Below, in pieces: positions 16,710 through 25,213 of a stretch of 64,000 nucleotides of DNA; the stretch's first letter is position 1; every line of letters starts with the position of its first letter. The DNA is from Microbacterium aerolatum (GTDB lineage Bacteria > Actinomycetota > Actinomycetes > Actinomycetales > Microbacteriaceae), in contig NZ_BJUW01000008.1 of assembly GCF_007988825.1 (NCBI RefSeq), forward strand, positions 105,743 to 169,742. The letters are read 5' to 3'. The notes under the pieces were generated by a model, which was not told the DNA's origin, did not search any database, and was given only the letters and a program-made list of their open reading frames with translations. The translations under genes were made by a program, and so were the position numbers.

Positions 16710-18538
16710 GCACCGCAACGCTGTCCAAAGAGGACAAGGACAACAAGGCCCCTCTCGGCGGCCGCTTCGTCGGCGCAGCGTCGAACTACATCGATGAGCG
16801 CACCAGCCTCTCCGGCTTCGTCAAGGAGCTGGGCCGCAAGATCTTCCCCGACCACTGGTCGTTCATGCTCGGCGAGATCGCGCTGTGGAGCTTCGTCGTC
16901 GTATTCATCTCCGGCTCGTTCCTGACGTTCTTCTTCGAAGCGTCGATGGTCGAGACGCACTACACCGGTGCCTACGCCCCGATGCGCGGCATCGAGATGT
17001 CCGCTGCGCTCGAGTCGACGCTGCACATCTCGTTCGACCTGCGCGGTGGCCTGCTGGTTCGCCAGATCCACCACTGGGCAGCTCTGGTGTTCGTCGCCGG
17101 TATCGGTGTGCACATGCTGCGCATCTTCTTCACCGGTGCGTTCCGCAAGCCGCGCGAGCTCAACTGGGTGATCGGCTTCGTGCTGTTCATCCTCGCGCTG
17201 GCCGAGGGCTTCACGGGCTACTCCCTTCCGGACGACCTGCTCTCGGGCAACGGCCTCCGCATCATCGACGGCATGGTCAAGGGCATCCCGCTCATCGGCA
17301 CCTGGACCTCGTTCCTGCTGTTCGGCGGCGAGTTCCCCGGCACCGACATCGTCGGCCGCTTGTACACGCTGCACATCCTGCTGCTGCCGCTGCTGGTGAT
17401 CGGCCTCATCGTCGTGCACCTGATGCTGATGATCGTCAACAAGCACACGCAGTTCGCCGGCCCCGGCCGAACGAACGACAACGTCGTCGGCTACCCGATG
17501 ATGCCCGTGTACATGTCGAAGATGGGCGGCTTCCTGTTCATCGTCTTCGGCGCGATCGTGCTCATCGCGACGTTCTTCCAGATCAACCCGGTCTGGAACT
17601 ACGGTCCGTACGACCCCTCCCCCGTTTCGGCCGGTACGCAGCCGGACTGGTACATCGGCTTCGCGGACGGCGCCCTGCGTCTGGCTCCGTCGAACTGGGA
17701 CATCGTGTTCCTCGAGCGCACGCTGTCACTCGGCATCCTCGTGCCGGTCGCGGTCCTCGGACTGTTCATCGTCGCCGTCGCCATCTACCCCTTCATCGAG
17801 GCGTGGATCACCGGCGACAAGCGCGAGCACCACATCGCACAGCGCCCGCGCAACGCCGCGACGCGCACCGCGATCGGTGTTGCCGGTGTCATCTTCTACG
17901 CGGTGATGTGGGCTGCGGCGTCGTCCGACCTCATGGCGACCCACTTCCACCTCACGATGGAAGGCGTCATCCACACGCTGCAGGCTCTGCTGTTCCTCGG
18001 CCCGATCATCGGTTACTTCGTCACCAAGCGCATCTGCATCGCGCTGCAGAAGAAGGACCGCGAGATCGTGCTGCACGGCTACGAGTCCGGTCGCATCGTC
18101 CGCCTTCCCGGTGGCGAGTTCATCGAGGTCCACCAGCCGGTCGACGAGTACGACCGCTGGAAGCTCATCGACGTCGACGGCTACGAGCCGCTCGTGGTGC
18201 GCCCGAACGCCAAGGGCCGCATCCCGTGGACGCAGAACCTGCGCTCCTCGATGTCGCGCTGGTTCTACGAGGACCGCCTCTCGCCGCTCACGCAGGCCGA
18301 GGTGAGCGCCGCAGACGCGCACCAGCACCACGTCACGACCCACATGGACGAGGCCGAGGCTGCCGAGATCCAGGGCGCTCACGAGCGCGCAGGCGCTCCG
18401 GATGCTCCTTTGCACCCGACCACCGAGACCCACCTGGGCGAGACGGCCAACACGCCGAGCTCGGTGATCGCCACGGAGCCGGATGAGGACTCCCGCGAGA
18501 ACAGGACCACCACGCAGGAGGATGAGGACGGCAAGTAA
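16706..18538 (+). CDS. qcrB: Cytochrome b subunit of the bc1 complex
   Basis: 610 residues. The N-terminal half has the four-helix heme-binding core with histidine pairs in LVRQIHHWAALVFVAGIGVH and LHILLLPLLVIGLIVVHLML; further spans complete the quinol sites. The C-terminal about 150 residues are a hydrophilic acidic extension seen in actinobacterial QcrB. Start is a TTG (16706) overlapping the qcrA stop by 4 nt, implying translational coupling. The protein forms the membrane core of the bcc-aa3 supercomplex. Confidence 0.96.
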   Translation: MSTATLSKEDKDNKAPLGGRFVGAASNYIDERTSLSGFVKELGRKIFPDHWSFMLGEIALWSFVVVFISGSFLTFFFEASMVETHYTGAYAPMRGIEMSAALESTLHISFDLRGGLLVRQIHHWAALVFVAGIGVHMLRIFFTGAFRKPRELNWVIGFVLFILALAEGFTGYSLPDDLLSGNGLRIIDGMVKGIPLIGTWTSFLLFGGEFPGTDIVGRLYTLHILLLPLLVIGLIVVHLMLMIVNKHTQFAGPGRTNDNVVGYPMMPVYMSKMGGFLFIVFGAIVLIATFFQINPVWNYGPYDPSPVSAGTQPDWYIGFADGALRLAPSNWDIVFLERTLSLGILVPVAVLGLFIVAVAIYPFIEAWITGDKREHHIAQRPRNAATRTAIGVAGVIFYAVMWAAASSDLMATHFHLTMEGVIHTLQALLFLGPIIGYFVTKRICIALQKKDREIVLHGYESGRIVRLPGGEFIEVHQPVDEYDRWKLIDVDGYEPLVVRPNAKGRIPWTQNLRSSMSRWFYEDRLSPLTQAEVSAADAHQHHVTTHMDEAEAAEIQGAHERAGAPDAPLHPTTETHLGETANTPSSVIATEPDEDSRENRTTTQEDEDGK

Positions 18539-18557
18539 AAGCGCCTCTCCCCTTTTC

Positions 18558-18590
18558 GATGGCCCCGACGCGATCTGCGTCGGGGCCATC
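18558..18590 (+). terminator. Hairpin terminator after qcrB
   Basis: A perfect 14-bp stem (18558-18571 with 18577-18590) and 5-nt loop, 19 nt after the qcrB stop. No T-run follows. Confidence 0.75.
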
Positions 18591-18770
18591 TGCGTATCTG
18601 AAAGGTGTCTACAAGACGTGCGGATCCAGCCGCAGTGAGCTCCGCTCCCCCTTCCACTGACGTCTGCACGACGTCGAGACGTGCCTCGACCTCAGGAAGC
18701 ACGGTGAACGCATCCAGATGACCGCCCGGCTCGGTCGCTCCGGCCGCCGTACGGCTCCGGAGTCGGGTCC

Positions 18771-18776
18771 TAAGCT
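18771..18776 (+). promoter_or_regulatory. -10 element for leaderless rhodanese mRNA
   Basis: TAAGCT ends 6 nt before the ATG at 18783. The GGAG in the gap is only 2 nt from the ATG, too close for a normal ribosome site. The 18591-18770 stretch otherwise holds nothing I can support. Confidence 0.5.
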
Positions 18777-18782
18777 GGAGCC

Positions 18783-19202
18783 ATGATCGAACGCGCTGAC
18801 TACTTCGCCGCAAAGCTCGCCTACGAGACCGACGCCAGCGACCTGTATGCCCGCCAGAAGGCCGGAGACGACGTCGTGGTCATCGATGTCCGCTCGGATG
18901 AGGCCTGGGCGCAGGGACGCGTCGCAGGCGCCGTGCACATGCACTACAGCGAGATCGCCGCCAGAGCACCGCAGGAGATCCCGGAGGGCACTGATGTCGT
19001 GGTGTACTGCTGGAGCCCGGGATGCAACGCCGGCGCGAAGGGCGCTCTGGAGTTCGCCAAGCTGGGCTACCCGGTGCGGGAGATGATCGGCGGCTTCGAG
19101 TACTGGGCCCGCGAGGGATACCCGGTCGAGGATCACGACGGCATCCACCGCCGGCCGATCGACCCGCTCACCGGCGTGCCGCGCGTTCGTTCTCGGGCCT
19201 GA
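18783..19202 (+). CDS. Rhodanese-like domain protein
   Basis: 139 residues, a single rhodanese domain. It has VVVIDVRSDEAWAQGRVAGA (the CH2A-type region) and an active-site loop CWSPGCNAG (about residue 77) with a candidate catalytic cysteine. Rhodaneses transfer sulfane sulfur or act as small phosphatase-like or sensor domains. The loop here is longer than the usual CxxGxR, so the activity is uncertain. Cytoplasmic. It stands alone between the bcc and aa3 oxidase genes, convergent with ctaF across a repeat-rich gap. Confidence 0.88.
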   Translation: MIERADYFAAKLAYETDASDLYARQKAGDDVVVIDVRSDEAWAQGRVAGAVHMHYSEIAARAPQEIPEGTDVVVYCWSPGCNAGAKGALEFAKLGYPVREMIGGFEYWAREGYPVEDHDGIHRRPIDPLTGVPRVRSRA

Positions 19203-19225
19203 CGCGCACGCAAGCGATCCTTGAG

Positions 19226-19289
19226 AGGTGTCGCCAATTGCCGCCTATCGCGCCATCAAGCGGCGCTAAGAGACACTTGCCGACCTCCC
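19226..19289. repeat. Degenerate palindromic repeat (REP-like)
   Basis: AGGTGTCGCCAATTGCCGC pairs, with about 13 of 19 positions, to GCGGCGCTAAGAGACACTT about 15 nt downstream. Its left arm also resembles the left arm of the perfect palindrome at 19310. It looks like a decayed copy of the same element. Confidence 0.45.
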
Positions 19290-19309
19290 GCGCGCCCACG
19301 CCAGCCTGG

Positions 19310-19362
19310 AGGTGGCGCTTCTTGCCGCCTGAGCGGTTGCCAGGCGGCAAGAAGCGCCACCT
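19310..19362. repeat. Perfect 21-bp-arm palindrome (REP-like)
   Basis: Arms 19310-19330 and 19342-19362 are exact reverse complements around an 11-nt loop. It sits in the 259-nt gap between convergent rhodanese and ctaF. The arm is very GC-rich with a CTTCTTGCC core. It could end transcription from either side. No T-run and the presence of a related degenerate copy favour a mobile or REP-type repeat. Confidence 0.75.
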
Positions 19363-19414
19363 GCGGGAAGGACGAGCTCAGGGTAGACGAGCCGCGCCCC
19401 CGGCCGCTCAACGC

Positions 19415-19447
19415 AGAAGGCCCCTGGACGAGGTCCAGGGGCCTTCT
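19415..19447 (-). terminator. Hairpin terminator after ctaF
   Basis: A perfect 15-bp stem (19415-19429 with 19433-19447) and 3-nt loop, located 14 nt beyond the ctaF stop on the minus strand. Confidence 0.78.
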
Positions 19448-19461
19448 GACGAGAGAGTGTC

Positions 19462-19896
19462 TCAGCGGGCGAAGTGACCGCGGTAGTACTCGTAGACCCA
19501 GCCGACGATCGCGACCGCGAAGATCGCGACGCCGATCGGGAGCAGGAAGTGTCCCACTGCCATGCCGATCAGGAAGATGGCCGCGGATCCGGCCAGCACG
19601 AGCGGCCACCAGGACCACGGGCTGAACTCGCCGAGCTCCGGGTCGCCGTCATCGATGTCGGCCGTCAGGATGTCCTCGGGCAGCTCGCCGCCCTGCGCCT
19701 TGTGCGTGCGCTGCAGGTAGACCGCGACCATCGCCGACATGAACATGCCGAAGAACAGCGCGACCGTGCCGACCCACTCGACGCTCATCGCGCCGGTCAG
19801 CTCCGGGTAGGCGAGGATGTGCCACACCGTGTATCCGGTGCCGACCAGGAAGAAGAAGCCGGCGAGGATCCACCACAGAACGATGTTTGAACGCAT
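19462..19896 (-). CDS. ctaF: Cytochrome c oxidase subunit IV (actinobacterial)
   Basis: 144 residues with four hydrophobic spans, starting NIVLWWILAGFFFLVGTGYTV (quoted in part) and ending GWVYEYYRGHFAR, the conserved C-terminus of the actinobacterial subunit IV. A central acidic loop (TADIDDGDPELGEFSPWSWW) separates the pairs of helices. It is a structural subunit of aa3 oxidase with no heme. It begins 3 nt after the ctaD stop and ends just before a strong hairpin. Confidence 0.93.
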   Translation of the reverse strand: MRSNIVLWWILAGFFFLVGTGYTVWHILAYPELTGAMSVEWVGTVALFFGMFMSAMVAVYLQRTHKAQGGELPEDILTADIDDGDPELGEFSPWSWWPLVLAGSAAIFLIGMAVGHFLLPIGVAIFAVAIVGWVYEYYRGHFAR

Positions 19897-19899
19897 GAC

Positions 19900-21645
19900 T
19901 TACTTCGCCTCTCCGTTCGCATCCGAGACGCCGGACGCGGCGACCCCGACCGGGTGCTCTGCGGCCTCCGGGTGGTTCAGGTCGAATGCGGGCCGCTCGC
20001 TGCGGATACGCGGGATCGACGTGAAGTTGTGACGCGGCGGCGGGCAGCTGGTCGCCCACTCGAGCGATCCGCCATAGCCCCACGGGTCGTTGACCGTGAC
20101 CTTCGGCGCCTTGCGGGCCGTGATCCACACGTTCAGGAAGAACGGCAGCATCGAGGCGCCGAGGATGATGGCACCGATCGTCGACACCTGGTTGCCCCAG
20201 GTCCAGCCGTCGGCTGCCGAGTAGTCCGCGTAGCGGCGGACCATGCCGTCCACACCCAGCCAGTGCTGGATGAGGAACGTCATGTGGAAGCCGATGAACA
20301 GCATCCAGAAGTGCACGTACCCGAGACGCTCGTTGAGCATGCGGCCGGTCCACTTCGGCCACCAGAAGTAGAAGCCGGAGAACATCGCGAACACGACGGT
20401 TCCGAACACCACGTAGTGGAAGTGGGCGACGACGAAGTACGAGTCGCTGAGGTGGAAGTCCAGCGGCGGCGACGCGAGGATGACTCCGGTCAGACCACCG
20501 AAGACGAACGACACGAGGAAGCCGAGCGCGAACACCATCGGCGTCTCGAAGGTCACCGAGCCTCGCCAGAGCGTTCCGATCCAGTTGAAGATCTTCACAC
20601 CCGTCGGCACCGCGATGAGCATCGTCATGAGCGCGAAGAACGGCAGCAGCACGGATCCGGTGACGTACATGTGGTGCGCCCACACGGCCACGGACAGGGC
20701 GGCGATGGCGATCGTCGCGTACACCAGGGTCTTGTATCCGAAGATCGGCTTGCGGCTGAAGACCGGGAAGACCTCGGAGACGATGCCGAAGAACGGCAGC
20801 GCGATGATGTACACCTCGGGGTGACCGAAGAACCAGAACAGGTGCTGCCACAGCAGCACGCCGCCGTTCGCCGGGTCGAAGACGTGAGCGCCGAGGATAC
20901 GGTCCGCAGCAGCGGCGAAGATCGCCGCAGCCAGCACGGGGAACGCCATCAGGATCAGGAGGCTCGTGATGAGCGTGTTCCACGAGAAGATCGGCATGCG
21001 CCACATGGTCATACCCGGTGCACGCATAGTGATGATCGTGGTGATGAAGTTCACCGCACCGAGGATCGTGCCGAAACCGGACATGCCGAGTCCGACCATC
21101 CACAGGTTTCCACCTGCTCCGGGCGAGAACGACGCGTTCGCCAACGGCTGGTAGGCGAACCAGCCGAATGATGCCGCACCCTGGGGGGTGAGGAAGCCGG
21201 CGACGGCGATGATCGAGCCGAAGCCGAACAGCCAGAACGCGAAGGCGTTCAGTCGCGGGAACGCCACGTCGGGAGCACCGAGCTGAAGCGGGAGGATCGC
21301 GTTCGCGAATCCGGCGAACAGCGGCGTCGCGAACATCAGCAGCATGATCGTGCCGTGCATCGTGAACAGCTGGTTGTACTGCTCCTTGGTCGGCACGATC
21401 TGCATGCCGGGAGCGAACAGCTCGGCACGGATGACGAGCGCCATCACACCACCGAGCAGGAAGAACAGCACAGAGGTGATCAGGTACATGTACCCGATGG
21501 TCTTGTGGTCAGTGGACGTGATCCACTTGACGACGATGTTGCCCTTCTCCTCCGTGCGGGAGGAGCTCAGCAGAGCGGCCTGACGGGCCGGAATTGCGGT
21601 GGGGCGAGCGCCAGGAGCCTGGCTGGGGGCCTCAGTGGTTGACAT
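19900..21645 (-). CDS. ctaD: Cytochrome c oxidase subunit I
   Basis: 581 residues, about 12 membrane spans; it holds heme a, heme a3 and CuB and pumps protons. Visible features are [20 protein letters not shown] (low-spin heme ligand region), [18 protein letters not shown] (CuB histidine and cross-linked tyrosine), [10 protein letters not shown] (CuB histidine pair) and HFHYVVFG near residue 410 (heme ligands). The start codon lies within [16 protein letters not shown]. It follows ctaC by 5 nt. Together with CtaC, CtaE and CtaF it completes the oxidase. Confidence 0.98.
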   Translation of the reverse strand: MSTTEAPSQAPGARPTAIPARQAALLSSSRTEEKGNIVVKWITSTDHKTIGYMYLITSVLFFLLGGVMALVIRAELFAPGMQIVPTKEQYNQLFTMHGTIMLLMFATPLFAGFANAILPLQLGAPDVAFPRLNAFAFWLFGFGSIIAVAGFLTPQGAASFGWFAYQPLANASFSPGAGGNLWMVGLGMSGFGTILGAVNFITTIITMRAPGMTMWRMPIFSWNTLITSLLILMAFPVLAAAIFAAAADRILGAHVFDPANGGVLLWQHLFWFFGHPEVYIIALPFFGIVSEVFPVFSRKPIFGYKTLVYATIAIAALSVAVWAHHMYVTGSVLLPFFALMTMLIAVPTGVKIFNWIGTLWRGSVTFETPMVFALGFLVSFVFGGLTGVILASPPLDFHLSDSYFVVAHFHYVVFGTVVFAMFSGFYFWWPKWTGRMLNERLGYVHFWMLFIGFHMTFLIQHWLGVDGMVRRYADYSAADGWTWGNQVSTIGAIILGASMLPFFLNVWITARKAPKVTVNDPWGYGGSLEWATSCPPPRHNFTSIPRIRSERPAFDLNHPEAAEHPVGVAASGVSDANGEAK

Positions 21646-21650
21646 GAGGA

Positions 21651-22559
21651 TTACTCTCCCTCTTCCTCGGAGTCCGTTCCCTGGGCACCCGTGCCCGGGA
21701 GATTGCCGAGTCGGTCGTAGGCGTCATTGATGTCGCCGACGTTGCCCTCCTCGCGGAGCGACTCGACGTACGCGTCGTACTCGTCCTGCTCGACGACCTT
21801 GACGTTGAACATCATCATCGAGTGGTACTCGCCGCACAGCTCGGCGCACTTGCCGTCGTACTCGCCGACACGGGTCGGGATGAAGGACCAGGAATTGTCC
21901 TTCCCGATGTACATGTCCTTCTTGTAGAGGAAGTCGATGATCCAGAACGAGTGGATGACATCGCGCGACTGCAGGCTGATGTGCACCTTCTGGTCGACAG
22001 GGAGCACCAGCGTGGGCAGCTCTTCCTTGTCGATGTTGCCATCGGCATCCGGCTGCGCCTGGATACCCATGGTCCACACGGCGTCGGACAGGTCGTCGTC
22101 CTCGCCGGCGTACATGAAGTCGAACGCCCACTGCTTGCCGATCGCGGTGATCTCGACGTCGGCGTCATCGCCCCACTGGGTCTCGATCTCAGCCTGGTCG
22201 CGCGCCGTGAAGAAGAACATTCCCATGACGAGGATCAGCGGGATCACCGTGTAGAAGATCTCGATGGGCATGTTGTACCGCATCTGCACCGGCAGGCCGG
22301 TCTGGCCCTTCCGGCGGCGGTACGCGATGGCGGCCCAGCCCATCAGGCCCCACGTGATCAGGCCGACGGCCAGAAGCACGATCCAGGAGTTGACCCAGAG
22401 CGACGCGACACGGTCGGTCTGGTTCGTGGCGGCAGTGCCGTCTTCCACGAAGCCCGGGAGGAATCCGTGAAGCTCGGTGGGAGAGCATCCCGCCAGAGCC
22501 ACGGCTGCTGCAATTCCTACCGGAACTGCAGCCCAACGAAGGCGGCGTTTCGAGGGCAC
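21651..22559 (-). CDS. ctaC: Cytochrome c oxidase subunit II
   Basis: 302 residues. The signal peptide ends in lipobox VALAGC, two membrane spans follow, then the external CuA domain with ligands in [12 protein letters not shown] (about residue 245). It accepts electrons from QcrC. I prefer the GTG at 22559 ([20 protein letters not shown]) because AAAGG lies 6-7 nt upstream and the signal peptide then has normal length; an in-frame ATG at 22592 gives a longer leader. First gene of ctaC-ctaD-ctaF. Confidence 0.95.
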   Translation of the reverse strand: MPSKRRLRWAAVPVGIAAAVALAGCSPTELHGFLPGFVEDGTAATNQTDRVASLWVNSWIVLLAVGLITWGLMGWAAIAYRRRKGQTGLPVQMRYNMPIEIFYTVIPLILVMGMFFFTARDQAEIETQWGDDADVEITAIGKQWAFDFMYAGEDDDLSDAVWTMGIQAQPDADGNIDKEELPTLVLPVDQKVHISLQSRDVIHSFWIIDFLYKKDMYIGKDNSWSFIPTRVGEYDGKCAELCGEYHSMMMFNVKVVEQDEYDAYVESLREEGNVGDINDAYDRLGNLPGTGAQGTDSEEEGE

Positions 22560-22595
22560 GATACACCTTTCAAGATCGCGGACAGGGCTCATCCC

Positions 22596-22601
22596 AGTCT
22601 A
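22596..22601 (-). promoter_or_regulatory. Candidate -10 for ctaCDF
   Basis: TAGACT on the minus strand, predicting a leader of about 30 nt before the GTG at 22559. No convincing -35. Confidence 0.4.
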
Positions 22602-22655
22602 GGGCAAGCTCACACCTGATTCATGCCAACCACGCAGGTCGGACACGGCTTACTT

Positions 22656-23018
22656 TCAGTGGAAGCTGTCGCCGCAAGCGCAGCTTCCGGCCGCATTCGG
22701 GTTGTCGATCGTGAAGCCCTGCTCCGAGATCGTGTCCTTGAAATCGATGGCTGCGCCGTCGAGGTAGGGCACGCTCATGTTGTCGACGATGACCTCGACG
22801 CCGTCGAAGTCGACGGTCTCGTCGCCGTCCAGGTAACGCTCGTCGAAGTAGAGCTGGTAGATCAGACCGGAGCATCCGCCGGGCTGCACTGCCACGCGAA
22901 GTCGAAGGTCCTCGCGGCCCTCCTGCGCGAGAAGGTTCTTCACCTTGGTGGCGGCAGCGTCCGTGAGGGTGACGCCGTGTGCGGTCTTGGTCTCGGAAGT
23001 GATGGTGGTGTCGCTCAT
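22656..23018 (-). CDS. erpA: Iron-sulfur cluster insertion protein, HesB/IscA/ErpA type
   Basis: 120 residues. A-type Fe-S carrier that hands clusters to apo-enzymes in the cytoplasm. The three conserved cysteines are in QPGGCSGLIYQLYFD (about residue 49) and the C-terminal GSCACGDSFH. AAGGAG stands 4 nt before the ATG. It lies just upstream (in transcription order) of ctaC with a 96-nt gap. Fe-S supply for the Rieske protein is a plausible link but inference. Confidence 0.93.
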   Translation of the reverse strand: MSDTTITSETKTAHGVTLTDAAATKVKNLLAQEGREDLRLRVAVQPGGCSGLIYQLYFDERYLDGDETVDFDGVEVIVDNMSVPYLDGAAIDFKDTISEQGFTIDNPNAAGSCACGDSFH

Positions 23019-23097
23019 GTCGCTCCTTCTGACGTGCCGCGCATGCGCACGGCTGGTACTGCGATTCTACTGCCGGGGACTGTAAATGGCTCGGGAC

Positions 23098-24507
23098 TCA
23101 GACAGTGGCCGCATTCATGCGCGCCAGCAGCAGCGCCTCGGTGGCGACGGCGTGGCGGAACGTGTCCAGGTGCAGCGACTCGTTCGGGCTGTGCGCGCGC
23201 GAATGCGGGTCTTCCACCCCGGTGACGAGGATCTGGGCGTCCGGGAACTCGCGGACGAGATCGGCGATGAACGGGATGGAGCCGCCAACGCCGAGATCCA
23301 CGGCATCCTTGCCGTACCCGTCCGCCATCGCCTGACGGGCGAGGCCGACGGCCCAGCCGCTGGTGTCGACGAGGAAGCCGTTGCCGAGATCGACATCCGA
23401 GAACGTCAGCTCGGCTCCGAAGGGCGCGTTCGCGCGCAGGTGCTTCTCGAGCGCCGCGTACGCCTCCTCACCGGTCTGGCCGGGGGCCACGCGAGCGCTG
23501 ATGACAACGGTCACCTCGGGAAGGAGGGTGTTGGATGCCGATTCCACGCTGGTCGCGTCGATGCCGATGACCGTGACGGCCGGCTTGTTCCAGATCCGGC
23601 TGAGGATGCTGTCCCTGCCGATCGGCGTGGTGCCGGGCAGCAGTCCGGCCTCGTCGCGCAACGTCTCCTCGGAGTACTCCGGGGTGGGAGCGTCGCGCTC
23701 GCTCATCCCATCCACCGCGACGGCGCCGTCGGCATCCCACAGGGTCGACAGCAAGCGCACGGTAGCCATCATGGCGTCGGGCACCGCGCCGCCGAACATC
23801 CCGGAGTGCGAAGCGTGGTCGAGCGTGCGGACCTTGAGCGTGAAGCGGGCGTTGCCGCGCAGCGAGACGGTCAAGCCGGGGGTCGTGGAGTCCCAGTTAC
23901 CCGAATCGGCGACGACGATCGCGTCGGCGCGCAGCGCATCGGCGTTGTCGCTGAGGAACTGCGCGAACGAGCGGGAGCCGTACTCCTCCTCACCCTCGAT
24001 GAACATCGAGACGCCGAGCTCGAGATCGTCGCCGAGCGCCTCGCGCACCGCCCGCAGCGAGGCGATGTGCGTCATGATCCCGGCCTTGTCGTCCGCAGCA
24101 CCACGGCCGTACAGCCGTCCGTCGCGCACGGTCGGCTCGAACGGCGGCGTCTCCCACAGCGCGTCGTCGCCGGGAGGCTGAACGTCGTGGTGCGCGTAGA
24201 GCAGGATGGTCGGCTTGCCTCCGCGTGCTGCCCTGGTCGCGAGCACGGCGGGCTGGCCGTGCTCGTCCGTTCCGGGGATCGCGGCGCGAAGCACGCGGAC
24301 CTCATCGAAGACTCCGGTGCCCTCGGCGAGACTCGCCACGCGCTCGGCGCTGCGCTCGAGCTGCGTTTGGTCGAACGACGGCCAGGCGATGCCGGGGATG
24401 CGCACGAGATCGCCGAGATCTGCGAGCGCACTCGGGATGCCGATCGCCGCCGCTTCGCTGACGGCGGATTCGATGGCAGGGTCTGCGGTGGGCGGCACTG
24501 AGGTCAT
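23098..24507 (-). CDS. M20-family dipeptidase
   Basis: 469 residues; zinc-dependent peptidase of the M20 (ArgE/DapE/CPG2) family. Metal and catalytic motifs are LLYAHHDVQPPGD (about residue 100), GRGAADDKAGI (bridging Asp, about residue 135) and FIEGEEEYGS (general-base Glu, about residue 170). The dimerisation (lid) domain spans about 200-330. Members cleave dipeptides or acylated amino acids in the cytoplasm; the exact substrate is not predictable. Divergent from the DUF3043 gene with only 46 nt between. A -10 sits 7 nt before the ATG. Confidence 0.92.
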   Translation of the reverse strand: MTSVPPTADPAIESAVSEAAAIGIPSALADLGDLVRIPGIAWPSFDQTQLERSAERVASLAEGTGVFDEVRVLRAAIPGTDEHGQPAVLATRAARGGKPTILLYAHHDVQPPGDDALWETPPFEPTVRDGRLYGRGAADDKAGIMTHIASLRAVREALGDDLELGVSMFIEGEEEYGSRSFAQFLSDNADALRADAIVVADSGNWDSTTPGLTVSLRGNARFTLKVRTLDHASHSGMFGGAVPDAMMATVRLLSTLWDADGAVAVDGMSERDAPTPEYSEETLRDEAGLLPGTTPIGRDSILSRIWNKPAVTVIGIDATSVESASNTLLPEVTVVISARVAPGQTGEEAYAALEKHLRANAPFGAELTFSDVDLGNGFLVDTSGWAVGLARQAMADGYGKDAVDLGVGGSIPFIADLVREFPDAQILVTGVEDPHSRAHSPNESLHLDTFRHAVATEALLLARMNAATV

Positions 24508-24514
24508 GCGAGTA

Positions 24515-24520
24515 ATCTTA
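24515..24520 (-). promoter_or_regulatory. -10 element for leaderless dipeptidase mRNA
   Basis: TAAGAT on the minus strand, 7 nt before the ATG at 24507. There is no ribosome binding site. Confidence 0.55.
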
Positions 24521-24553
24521 AGGCTTCACCCGAATCTTGATCCGAGGAGTCCC

Positions 24554-25117
24554 GTGGCCGCTTCCACCCCATCGACGAACGACGAGTCCGCCGAGACGCC
24601 GGTCGTCGGCAAGGGACGGCCGACTCCGAGCCGCGCCGAGCAGGAGGCTGCCCGTCGTCGTCCGCTCGTCGCGGACACCAAGGAGGCGCGCGCCGCGGCC
24701 AAGGTCCAGATGCGCGAGCAGCGCGAGCGTGCGCAGGCCGGCATGGCCGCCGGCGAGGACAAGTACCTTCCCCCGCGCGACAAGGGTCCGCAGCGACGCT
24801 GGGTGCGCGACTACGTGGATGCCGGCTGGCACGTGTCCGAGTGGGTGATGGCGCTGATGGTCATCGTCATCCTCGTCTCGCTCGTGCCGAACCCGACCTT
24901 CTCGTTCTACGCGTTCATCGGCCTGTGGTGCTTCATCATCGTCGCCGTGCTCGACATGATCCTTCTCGGCGCACGCGTCAAGCGGAAGGCCGCCGCGAAG
25001 TTCGGCAAGGAGCGCCTCGAGAAGGGGCTCGGCTGGTACGCCGGGATGCGGTCGCTGCAGATGCGCTTCATGCGCCTGCCGAAGCCGCAGGTCAAGCGCG
25101 GCCAGTACCCGGAGTGA
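24554..25117 (+). CDS. DUF3043 domain membrane protein
   Basis: 187 residues. The N-terminal third is basic and charged (RPTPSRAEQEAARRRPLV and KVQMREQRERAQAGMAAGED). It is followed by two adjacent hydrophobic spans (VMALMVIVILVSLVPNPTF and FYAFIGLWCFIIVAVLDMI) and a basic C-terminal tail (MRSLQMRFMRLPKPQVKRG). This layout is the actinobacterial DUF3043 family, of unknown function. A GTG at 24554 with GAGGAG 6 nt upstream is the start; the longer frame upstream is antisense to the dipeptidase. Monocistronic. Confidence 0.87.
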   Translation: MAASTPSTNDESAETPVVGKGRPTPSRAEQEAARRRPLVADTKEARAAAKVQMREQRERAQAGMAAGEDKYLPPRDKGPQRRWVRDYVDAGWHVSEWVMALMVIVILVSLVPNPTFSFYAFIGLWCFIIVAVLDMILLGARVKRKAAAKFGKERLEKGLGWYAGMRSLQMRFMRLPKPQVKRGQYPE

Positions 25118-25121
25118 TCCC

Positions 25122-25212
25122 GGTTTCGACTCGTCTACCGCTGGTCGTTGAGCGAAGATGGCGAAGCCATCGGAGACGAAACGGGTTGAGCGAGCGCTAG
25201 CGAGTCGAAACC
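25122..25212. repeat. Dispersed intergenic repeat with 12-bp terminal inverted repeats
   Basis: GGTTTCGACTCG at 25122-25133 and its exact complement CGAGTCGAAACC at 25201-25212 bound a 91-bp element. The interior carries GGTCGTTGAGCG and GACGAAACGGGTTGAGCG. The same phrases recur at 58964-59030, 59293-59361 and partly at 63528-63571, always between convergent genes. It fills the gap between DUF3043 and pyrD. Confidence 0.75.
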
Positions 25213-25213
25213 T

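Noticed and set aside
18600..18780. Minus-strand reading with protein-like texture (HLDAFTVLPEVEARLDVVQT)
   Set aside because: No start or ribosome site, it would have to run through the qcrB terminator hairpin and into qcrB antisense, and no family is recognised. It might be a gene remnant, but I cannot support it.
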